Shown: piece by piece, positions 1 to 4,906 of the stretch
Layout of the letters: every line of letters begins with the position of its first letter
Position numbering within the stretch: position 1 is the stretch's first letter
Assembly: GCA_001773855.1 (NCBI GenBank)
Contig: MEXZ01000083.1
Span: 1 to 5,395 of the forward strand
Source: Candidatus Aminicenantes bacterium RBG_13_64_14
GTDB lineage: Bacteria > Acidobacteriota > Aminicenantia > Aminicenantales > Saccharicenantaceae
DNA length: 5,395 nucleotides
Direction: 5' to 3'
Notes under the pieces: generated by a model
What the model was told of the DNA's origin: nothing
What the model saw: only the letters and a program-made list of their open reading frames with translations
The model's database searches: none
Program-made: the position numbers and the translations under genes

Positions 1-1371
1 TACCGCTCCGACGACGCGGGAGCGGGTTGGCATAAGGTCAGCCCCCCGGGCATGGAACGCTTCGGCGGCACCTACGGCTGGGTCTTCGCCCAGATCCGGG
101 TCGACCCCAACACACCGGAAACGATCTACATCATGGGTCTGGGCCTGTCCAAGTCGACCGACGGCGGCAAGACCTACGTCAACCTCTACTCCGAAGGGCT
201 GCACGGCGACCACCACGGCCTGTGGATCGACCCCCACGACAGCGACCACCTCATCAACAACAACGACGGCGGCGTCAACGTCTCCTACGACGGCGGCAAG
301 AGCTGGCGGGACTTTCACAACGGCATCCCCTGCGTCCAGTTCTACAACGTCTCCTTCGACTTCTCGACGCCGTTCTGGGTCTACGGCTCGGTCCAGGACC
401 AGGGCACTTACCGGGGCCTCATCCCGCTCCAAAAGCCCACCACGGGCGCTCCGGCCGGACGTCGGCGTTTCGGCATGGCCCAGCCCAAATGGGAGACCGC
501 CCCAGGCGGCGAGGGGACGCTCATCGGCATCGACCCGACGGACCCGAATACGGTCTACTCCTCCTCGTTCTACGGCCGGCTCGAACGGTCCGAATACAAG
601 GACGGGCAGTGGACGAGCAAGGAGATCTTCCCCAAAGCGGCCCAAGGCGAGCCCGAACACCGCGGCCAGTGGCTGGCGGCGACCATGCTTTCCCCCCATA
701 ATCCGCAGGTCGTCTATCACGGCTTCCAGTATCTCTTCCGGTCCATGAACAAGGGCGAAACCTGGGAGAAGATCAGCCCCGACCTGACCTATAACAATCC
801 CGCCGAGCAGGGCAAGTGGCCCTACGCCATCCCCTTCGCCTCGATCACCGCGGTCGACGAATCGCCGTTCAAGTTCGGCCTCCTCTATGCGGGCACGGAC
901 GACGGCCGGGTCTGGGTGACGAAGACGAGCGGCGACAGCTGGACGGAGATCACGGCCGGACTCCCCTACAACAAACACGTCTGGAAGGTCGTCGCCTCGA
1001 AGTACGACCTGGCCACCGTCTATGTGACGCTCATCGGCCGCCACGACGACGACTTCAACCCCTACATCTTCAAGTCCGCCGACTACGGCAAGACCTGGGT
1101 CTCGATCGCCGCGAACATCCCCGGCGGACCGGTCAACGTCGTCCGCGAAGACCCGAAGAAAAAGGACATCCTCTACGCGGGCACGGACACGGGCGTTTAT
1201 GTCAGCCTGGACGCGGGCAAGAGCTGGAACGTCCTCGGCGGCGGACTCCCGACGAGCTATGTCTGGGACATCGCCATCCACCCCAGGGACAACGCCATGA
1301 TCATCGCCACGAACGGCCGGGGGATGTGGATCATCGACGACCTCGCCCCCGTCCAGAACGCGGCCAAATAA
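1..1371 (+). CDS. Asp-box (BNR/sortilin-like) beta-propeller protein, 5'-truncated by window edge
   Basis: The reading frame is open from base 1, so the ATG at 52 is internal and the true start is upstream. The visible part is 456 residues. Seven Asp-box motifs of the S-x-D-x-G-x-x-W type are seen at about residues 3-10, 52-59, 95-102, 248-255, 307-314 (degenerate, TSGDSW), 359-366 and 402-409. Each is the beta-hairpin of one propeller blade. Between them are spacers of the form DP-x-x-P-x-x-x-Y (35-43, 178-186, 231-239) and LYAGTD (295-300, 391-396). This is the sialidase/VPS10-like fold annotated in many bacteria as 'glycosyl hydrolase, BNR repeat' or 'photosystem II stability factor-like'. 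Members are usually secreted, and most have no proven activity; I see no sialidase catalytic set (no FRIP-type arginine motif). The protein stops 11 residues after a TNGRGMWIIDD motif, which in many relatives is followed by a further C-terminal domain. It is monocistronic at its 3' end, with a strong terminator after it. Fold confidence is high; function is unknown. Confidence 0.88.
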   Translation, partial: YRSDDAGAGWHKVSPPGMERFGGTYGWVFAQIRVDPNTPETIYIMGLGLSKSTDGGKTYVNLYSEGLHGDHHGLWIDPHDSDHLINNNDGGVNVSYDGGKSWRDFHNGIPCVQFYNVSFDFSTPFWVYGSVQDQGTYRGLIPLQKPTTGAPAGRRRFGMAQPKWETAPGGEGTLIGIDPTDPNTVYSSSFYGRLERSEYKDGQWTSKEIFPKAAQGEPEHRGQWLAATMLSPHNPQVVYHGFQYLFRSMNKGETWEKISPDLTYNNPAEQGKWPYAIPFASITAVDESPFKFGLLYAGTDDGRVWVTKTSGDSWTEITAGLPYNKHVWKVVASKYDLATVYVTLIGRHDDDFNPYIFKSADYGKTWVSIAANIPGGPVNVVREDPKKKDILYAGTDTGVYVSLDAGKSWNVLGGGLPTSYVWDIAIHPRDNAMIIATNGRGMWIIDDLAPVQNAAK

Positions 1372-1387
1372 ACCGGCGGAGCCGGTT
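1371..1387 (+). other. Small hairpin on the stop codon of the propeller gene
   Basis: A perfect 7-bp stem (AACCGGC with GCCGGTT) closes on a 3-base GGA loop. Its first base is the last base of the TAA stop codon (1369-1371). It has no T-run of its own and lies 9 bases before the intrinsic terminator stem, so it may protect the 3' end of the mRNA or act as a second folding element. That role is inference; the pairing is seen directly. Confidence 0.5.
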
Positions 1388-1396
1388 CGAACGTCC

Positions 1397-1432
1397 AAGG
1401 GACGTCCGCCTCAGGGGGACGTCCCTTTTTTT
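1397..1432 (+). terminator. Rho-independent terminator after the propeller gene
   Basis: A perfect 11-bp stem pairs 1397-1407 (AAGGGACGTCC) with 1417-1427 (GGACGTCCCTT) around a 9-base loop. It runs straight into seven consecutive T residues at 1426-1432. It begins 26 bases after the TAA stop, and the T-run is only on the plus-strand side, so it ends plus-strand transcription and separates the propeller gene from glgC. The hexamer ACGTCC occurs three times here (1391, 1402, 1419), so a competing register is possible but weaker. Confidence 0.93.
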
Positions 1433-1532
1433 GGTGCTTCTCCCGATTCCGGGGAAGCCCTCAATTCGGCTTGGCGAAGGATATCGCCCTTAGCCCCCCG
1501 GCCCCCCGGGAACCAGTCCCGGCGGTCGGCCA

Positions 1533-1572
1533 GGGAATCACTGCAACAACGGGCAGCGTTAAAGCGATTCCC
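1533..1572. repeat. Nested inverted repeat in the glgC upstream region
   Basis: GGGAATC at 1533-1539 is repeated inverted as GATTCCC at 1566-1572. A smaller CTGC/GCAG pair (1541-1544 with 1553-1556) is nested inside. It lies just upstream of the proposed -10 box and overlaps where a -35 element would sit, so an operator or a DNA hairpin is conceivable. The arms are short, and such pairs occur by chance in GC-rich DNA. The rest of 1433-1602 shows only C/G-rich low-complexity sequence around 1494-1510. Confidence 0.25.
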
Positions 1573-1603
1573 TTGAAGGGCCGAGGGTGCTACAATGCCC
1601 GCA
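1568..1603 (+). promoter_or_regulatory. Extended -10 promoter of glgC, probably giving a leaderless mRNA
   Basis: TACAAT at 1591-1596 matches the sigma-70 -10 consensus in five of six bases and is preceded by TGC (1588-1590), giving the TGn extended -10 form. A poor -35 match (TTCCCT, 1568-1573) lies at the ideal 17-base spacing; extended -10 promoters need little -35 similarity. Only six bases separate the -10 hexamer from the glgC ATG at 1603, so transcription would start at or next to the start codon. In agreement, there is no Shine-Dalgarno sequence in the usual place; the nearest purine run (GAGGG, 1583-1587) is 15 bases from the ATG. The motif and spacing are seen; promoter activity is inferred. 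Confidence 0.55.
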
Positions 1604-2880
1604 TGGCCAATGTCGTCAGCATCATCATGGCCGGGGGTCAAGGCAGCCGGCTCTATCCGCTGACCAAGGTCCGGAGCAAGCCGGCCGTGCCCGTCGCCGG
1701 CCGCTTCCGGCTCATCGACATCTCGATCTCGAACTGCATTCATTCGAATGTCCGAAGCATCTTCGTGCTGACCCAGTTCGCCAGCGAGTCCCTCCACCGT
1801 CACATCTTCACGACCTACCGCTTCGACAATTTCCATCGCGATTTCATCACCCTCCTATCGGCCCAGCAGACCCTCGAGAACAGGAACTGGTACCAGGGCA
1901 CGGCCGACGCCGTCCGCCAGAACCTCAATTTCATCGAAGACGCCGGGTCGCTCATCCTCGTCCTCGCCGGCGACCATCTCTACCGGATGGACTACCGGAA
2001 GTTCCTGGAGTCCCACGAGAGGACCGGCGCCGATATCAGCGTCGCCGTCACCCCCGTCCGGGCGGAGCAGGCGCCGGAGTTCGGCGTCATGAAGGTCAAT
2101 AGCCAGGGCCGGATCACCGAGTTCTCCGAGAAGCCCAAGGCCGCCGCCGACATCGACCGGATGAGTGTTCCGGAGGACATCTTCAAGAAGTTCGGCGTTC
2201 CCGACGAAGGCCGGACACATCTCGCCTCGATGGGCGTATACCTCTTCAACCAGAACGTCCTTCGCGACCTGCTCGCCCACAACGATTACAAGGATTTCGG
2301 CCGGGAGGTCATCCCGCACGCGATCGGCGAGCGCCGGGTCTTCGGTCACTTCTTCGACGGCTACTGGGAGGACATCGGGACCATCCCGAGTTTTTTCGAG
2401 GCTCATATGGACCTGACCCGGCCCCTTCCGAAGTTCGACTTCTACGACGAGGACAGGCCCATCTTCACCCAAGCTCGCTTTCTCCCCGGTTCCAAAATCC
2501 TCGCCTCCGAGGTCGAGAACGCCATCCTCTGCGAAGGGAGCATCGTCAACCGCTCTCGGATCCGGGATTCCATAGTCGGCATCCGGTCGCGCATCGGCGA
2601 CAATTGCCGCCTCGAGCGGACCGTGATCATGGGCGCGGACTATTTCGAATCCCGTGAGGACCAGGCCCTAAACCGGGAGAACGGTGTTCCCGACGTCGGG
2701 GTCGGCCGCGACTGCGAGATCCGCAACGCCATCGTCGACAAGAACGCCCGGATCGGCCACGGCGTCAGGCTGGTCAACCGGAACGGGGCGGCCAACGAAT
2801 CCGCCGAGAATTACGTCATCGTCGACGGCATCATCGTCGTCCCGAAAAGTGCCGTCATCCCCGACGGCACGGTCATCTAA
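1603..2880 (+). CDS. glgC: Glucose-1-phosphate adenylyltransferase (ADP-glucose pyrophosphorylase)
   Basis: This cytoplasmic enzyme makes ADP-glucose and pyrophosphate from ATP and glucose-1-phosphate, the committed and normally allosterically controlled step of glycogen synthesis. The 425-residue product matches the usual family length. The N-terminal nucleotidyltransferase domain has the ATP loop AGGQGSRLYPLT (10-21), KPAVP (26-30), WYQGTADAVRQNL (96-108), the GDHLYRMDY segment with catalytic Asp124 (123-131), FSEKP with the sugar-phosphate Lys177 (174-178), and YWEDIGT (254-260). The C-terminal left-handed beta-helix spans about 300-425. Its GADYFES (344-350), DKNARIG (379-385) and VVPKSAVIPDGTVI (412-425) resemble cyanobacterial and plant enzymes more than the E. 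coli type; Lys380 and Lys415 fall where Anabaena uses Lys382 and Lys419 to bind 3-phosphoglycerate. I chose the ATG at 1603 because the conserved N-terminus begins there; longer in-frame starts (TTG at 1471 or 1573) would add residues foreign to the family. No other glycogen gene is adjacent. Confidence 0.96.
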   Translation: MANVVSIIMAGGQGSRLYPLTKVRSKPAVPVAGRFRLIDISISNCIHSNVRSIFVLTQFASESLHRHIFTTYRFDNFHRDFITLLSAQQTLENRNWYQGTADAVRQNLNFIEDAGSLILVLAGDHLYRMDYRKFLESHERTGADISVAVTPVRAEQAPEFGVMKVNSQGRITEFSEKPKAAADIDRMSVPEDIFKKFGVPDEGRTHLASMGVYLFNQNVLRDLLAHNDYKDFGREVIPHAIGERRVFGHFFDGYWEDIGTIPSFFEAHMDLTRPLPKFDFYDEDRPIFTQARFLPGSKILASEVENAILCEGSIVNRSRIRDSIVGIRSRIGDNCRLERTVIMGADYFESREDQALNRENGVPDVGVGRDCEIRNAIVDKNARIGHGVRLVNRNGAANESAENYVIVDGIIVVPKSAVIPDGTVI

Positions 2881-2890
2881 GCCCCTTTCT

Positions 2891-2916
2891 GGTCTGGATC
2901 GTTCATAAAAACACCG
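2891..2916 (+). repeat. Left inverted-repeat arm of the intergenic element
   Basis: This 26-base arm contains the core CGTTCATAAAAAC (2900-2912). It pairs with 3000-3025 at 22 of 26 positions. The four differences are all transitions (2892, 2893, 2899, 2913). In a plus-strand RNA three of them become G-U wobbles, leaving a single A-C mismatch. Confidence 0.85.
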
Positions 2917-2999
2917 GGGTTTCTATAGGACGTACCTAAAGCCAGCAAATTGAAGGCCCTACGGAAGGCAGCAAAAGACTCAGAGCACAGGTAATAAAT

Positions 3000-3025
3000 C
3001 GGCGTTTTTATGAACGGTCCAGGTC
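3000..3025 (-). repeat. Right inverted-repeat arm of the intergenic element
   Basis: This is the inverted partner of 2891-2916; its core GTTTTTATGAACG lies at 3004-3016. Its outer end reaches into the TGA stop codon of the minus-strand ABC ATPase gene. If the element inserted here, it therefore set or preserved that stop. Reading on in the ATPase frame across the element stays open for 47 codons to a TAG next to the end of glgC. Confidence 0.85.
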
Positions 3026-3719
3026 AAGACCCGGTGAGGTGGAGAAATACCGATTCGAGGTCCGGCGCCGTCCGGGCCGACCGAAGAAGGCGCCATTCCT
3101 TGATCCCGGCATGGGCGATAGCCGTTCCCCGGCGGAGGACGATGAAGCCGTCGGCGATCCGCTCCATCTCGGCCAGCATATGAGAGCTCAGGAGAAGGGT
3201 CGTCCCGGCGTCTCTAAGCTCGAGGAAGAGGTTCCGGACGCACTTGATCGAGGGCGGGTCGAGGGCGGCAAAGGGCTCGTCGACGACGAGGAGGTCCGGC
3301 CTGGCGACGAGGTTCTGAACGTAGGCGAACTTCTTCGCGTTCCCGGCCGAGTACGAGCCGGGGCGGCGCCGGAGGAGGGCCGGATCGAAGAGGAGGTCTC
3401 CCGCGACCGCCAGGATGCGCGCCCCTGGATCCTTCCCGTTCCCGTTCGCCTGTCCGTCGGACAGCCCCAGGATCGTCCGCCCGTCGAGCCAGGTGAAATA
3501 GACCGGCCTGTCGGGGACGTACCCGACGCGGCCGGGGGCGACGATGACGGTCCCCGAGTCTGGCCTGAGGAACCCGAGGAGGATCTTGAGCGTGGTCGTC
3601 TTGCCCGCGCCGTTTTCGCCGAGCATGGCCGTGATCGTCCCTTTCCGGATCTTGAAACTGACATCCTGCAGGGCCTGGACCGGTCCGAATCGTTTGGACA
3701 ACCGATAAGCTTCGATCAT
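3024..3719 (-). CDS. ABC transporter ATP-binding protein (ABC-2/DrrA-NatA type)
   Basis: This is the cytoplasmic ATPase that powers the membrane permease encoded immediately upstream. The 231-residue product is a single nucleotide-binding domain: Walker A GENGAGKT (34-41), a GYVPDRP segment at the usual Q-loop place (66-72), signature YSAGNAKK (123-130), Walker B LLVVDEP with Asp147 and catalytic Glu148 (143-149), D-loop AALD (151-154) and switch His180 in SSHMLAEME. The signature departs from LSGGQ, keeping only the Ser and Gly positions, as in many exporters of this class. The GYVPDRP segment lacks the usual glutamine; many DrrA-like proteins have YLPE there. The domain is slightly short, with about 40 residues after the H-loop and no extra C-terminal domain. 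The ATG at 3719 follows an AGGAGG ribosome site by 5 bases, and that site overlaps the permease stop codon, so the two genes are translationally coupled. The transported substrate is unknown. Confidence 0.93.
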   Translation of the reverse strand: MIEAYRLSKRFGPVQALQDVSFKIRKGTITAMLGENGAGKTTTLKILLGFLRPDSGTVIVAPGRVGYVPDRPVYFTWLDGRTILGLSDGQANGNGKDPGARILAVAGDLLFDPALLRRRPGSYSAGNAKKFAYVQNLVARPDLLVVDEPFAALDPPSIKCVRNLFLELRDAGTTLLLSSHMLAEMERIADGFIVLRRGTAIAHAGIKEWRLLRSARTAPDLESVFLHLTGS

Positions 3720-3724
3720 GTTCG

Positions 3725-3730
3725 CCTCCT
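3725..3730 (-). promoter_or_regulatory. Shine-Dalgarno site fixing the ABC ATPase start
   Basis: AGGAGG on the minus strand stands 5 bases before the ATG at 3719, and its first two bases are the last two of the permease TAG stop (3729-3731). This supports the annotated start and suggests that ribosomes ending the permease re-initiate on the ATPase. Confidence 0.85.
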
Positions 3731-4463
3731 ATTTTTCGAGTTCGAGCGCCCGGACCAGCCGATGCTGGACGAAAAGCGAAAGCGCGAGCCCGGCCAGGAC
3801 CTCGGCGCCGAACGCGGACAGGCGGCCGGATACAACCAGGTTGGGCAGGACAGCGACGAGCCCGCCGAATAGGAGCTTGGAGCCGACGCCGGGGAAGCGG
3901 CCCGAGGCCGCGTAGTCGAGGAAACCCGTCCGCGAAGTGGCCGAGAAGAGGAGCCCGACCAAGGCGGCCGATTGGGCCAGGAGCAGAACCAGCGTATTCG
4001 AGCCGGCCCTGAGGAAATAGCTCAGGGTCCCGGCCAGGCCGATATAGTAAAATCCGGCCAGGAGTCCCATCCCGAATTGGGCGGCGTGGACGGGCCTGAA
4101 TTCGCCCAAGGCCAGTCCCCAGGCCGAGAACAGGGCGAAAAGCAGGAGGGCGTACGCCCCGCCGGCCCCGGCCAGGACGAAGTTCTTCGCCCATAAAAAG
4201 CGCCTGAATCTCCCCCCGAGGAAGAGGACGTTCTCGAGGGCCCCGCCGTCGATATCCGTGCGGACCATGTCCTGGGCGGCGATGAGAAACACGTGGGGAA
4301 AGAGAAAAAAGAAGAACTTCGCCGCCGTTTCGTAGGAGTCGCCGAGGCCGATCCAGACGATGACCGCAGGGAAGGCCAGGCCGGCGGCTAAGGTCAGCGG
4401 CGAGGCGACGAGCCGGCGCCGGGTGACCCGCCAGGTCAGCGGTAAAAGAGCCGTGTCAAACAT
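3729..4463 (-). CDS. ABC-2 type transporter, integral membrane permease
   Basis: This is the probable membrane half of an ABC transporter with the ATPase downstream. The 244-residue protein is strongly hydrophobic, with about six membrane segments near residues 20-40, 48-64, 93-119, 130-150, 155-175 and 197-232 (the last may be two short helices). After the second segment, the cytoplasmic stretch ALENVLFLGGRFRRFLWAKNF (75-95) has the acidic-then-basic pattern (E-x-x-L...R...K) of the coupling region in ABC-2 permeases. The N-terminal WRVTRRRLV (11-19) is a basic, presumably cytoplasmic, amphipathic lead-in. The ATG at 4463 is preceded by GGGAGG at a spacing of 10. Starting there makes the gene overlap the end of the thioredoxin-like gene by 28 bases; no good later start exists, so I accept the overlap. 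Family assignment rests on topology and gene pairing. Substrate and transport direction (probably export) are not visible. Confidence 0.85.
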   Translation of the reverse strand: MFDTALLPLTWRVTRRRLVASPLTLAAGLAFPAVIVWIGLGDSYETAAKFFFFLFPHVFLIAAQDMVRTDIDGGALENVLFLGGRFRRFLWAKNFVLAGAGGAYALLLFALFSAWGLALGEFRPVHAAQFGMGLLAGFYYIGLAGTLSYFLRAGSNTLVLLLAQSAALVGLLFSATSRTGFLDYAASGRFPGVGSKLLFGGLVAVLPNLVVSGRLSAFGAEVLAGLALSLFVQHRLVRALELEK

Positions 4464-4906
4464 CGTTTCAATTCCTCCCGGCGGCCGTCGGGATCGACGT
4501 AGGCATCATCCCGGTAGACCGCCTCCGTCCCGAGGAGCAGGGCCTTGAAAGGGACGGCGTCCACCTTGTACTTCTTGAAAAGGACCTTCCGCCTGTCCAG
4601 GACGACGGGCAGCGTCCAGGCATACTTCTCGAGAAAGGCCCGGAGGTCATCCCGCAGTCCGGAAAAGACGCCGACCACGGACACGGGCCAGCGGCCTTTA
4701 TCGACGAGGTATCTCGACTCGAAGAGGTCGTCGTAGCAGCTCGGGCAATCCGTCGAGAAGAAGACGAGAAGGACCGGGCCGGGACAGCCCCGGGACGCCT
4801 CTTCGAGCGAGGCGCAGATGCGGGTCTCGACGGCGTCCCGGCCCGCGCCCATCGCGCCTCCGGCGAGGGCCGCGGCAAGGGCGATGGGGAGCAGTCCGCG
4901 TTTCAT
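4436..4906 (-). CDS. Secreted thioredoxin-like protein (TlpA/ResA type)
   Basis: This is a 156-residue thiol-disulfide protein predicted to act outside the cytoplasmic membrane. The N-terminus is a signal peptide (MKRG followed by an Ala/Leu-rich core, residues 5-20) with likely cleavage near AMG/A (20/21); there is no lipobox cysteine. The thioredoxin fold follows: strand PVLLVFFS (44-51), active site CPSC (Cys54, Cys57), a VVGVFSG strand (77-83) with the helix FLEKYAW after it (91-97), the LPVVLDRR strand (99-106) and the cis-proline segment DAVPF (116-120, Pro119). These features match TlpA/ResA-like oxidoreductases, although the active-site pair is PS rather than the PH or EP of well-studied members. 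Extra cysteines occur at 31, 41 and 149. Its ATG overlaps the stop of the propeller gene as ATGA, and its own end overlaps the permease start, placing it firmly within the operon. Reduction or isomerisation of disulfides in an exported partner is inferred. Confidence 0.85.
   Translation of the reverse strand: MKRGLLPIALAAALAGGAMGAGRDAVETRICASLEEASRGCPGPVLLVFFSTDCPSCYDDLFESRYLVDKGRWPVSVVGVFSGLRDDLRAFLEKYAWTLPVVLDRRKVLFKKYKVDAVPFKALLLGTEAVYRDDAYVDPDGRREELKRCLTRLFYR
4474..4479 (-). promoter_or_regulatory. Shine-Dalgarno site fixing the permease start inside the upstream gene
   Basis: GGGAGG on the minus strand lies within the thioredoxin-like coding region, 10 bases before the permease ATG at 4463. 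It supports the 28-base gene overlap over a later start. Confidence 0.7.

Larger units (their letters stand above)
2891..3025. mobile_element. Candidate MITE-like element with 26-bp inverted termini, between convergent genes
   Basis: The convergent gap after glgC is nearly filled by a 135-bp unit whose ends are inverted copies of each other: 22 of 26 positions match, including a 13-bp perfect core. The 83-base interior (2917-2999) is about 46% GC by hand count, clearly lower than the flanking genes, and it codes for no recognisable protein. Size, inverted termini, different composition and intergenic position are those of a non-autonomous miniature transposable element. I find no convincing target-site duplication, and the transposase family cannot be assigned. 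The right terminus overlaps the last two bases of the ABC ATPase stop codon (3024-3026). An alternative reading is a large RNA hairpin that separates the convergent transcripts. Confidence 0.5.

Noticed and set aside
52..54. ATG as start of the left-edge propeller gene
   Set aside because: Upstream in-frame residues 3-10 form another Asp-box (SDDAGAGW), so the coding sequence clearly begins before the window.
1494..1510. C-rich repeat (CCCCCCGG twice) upstream of glgC
   Set aside because: It is short low-complexity sequence expected in GC-rich DNA, with no partner elsewhere in the window.
1471..1602. Earlier in-frame start for glgC (TTG at 1471 or 1573)
   Set aside because: The extra residues are unlike the GlgC family, whose N-terminus begins a few residues before the ATP loop, and the stretch contains the likely promoter.
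1411..1836. Minus-strand open frame across the glgC start region
   Set aside because: It overlaps the terminator and the conserved GlgC N-terminus, and its translation shows no recognisable domain.
1855..2472. 205-codon minus-strand frame inside glgC
   Set aside because: It is entirely antisense to conserved GlgC sequence and has no family signature, so it is a codon-bias shadow.
2891..3025. Bidirectional intrinsic terminator for glgC and the ABC operon
   Set aside because: The loop would be 83 bases and the T-runs lie inside the stem arms rather than after them, so it lacks intrinsic-terminator form. A looser transcript-end role cannot be excluded.
3039..3872. 277-codon plus-strand open frame
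   Set aside because: It lies antisense to the ABC ATPase and permease, whose motifs are intact. The translation is charged low-complexity sequence with no family motif, typical of GC-rich shadow frames.
3214..4194. 326-codon minus-strand open frame spanning both ABC genes
   Set aside because: It is a different frame on the same strand. The product is Arg/Pro/Gly-rich with no domain, while the overlapping frames encode clear ABC proteins with ribosome sites.
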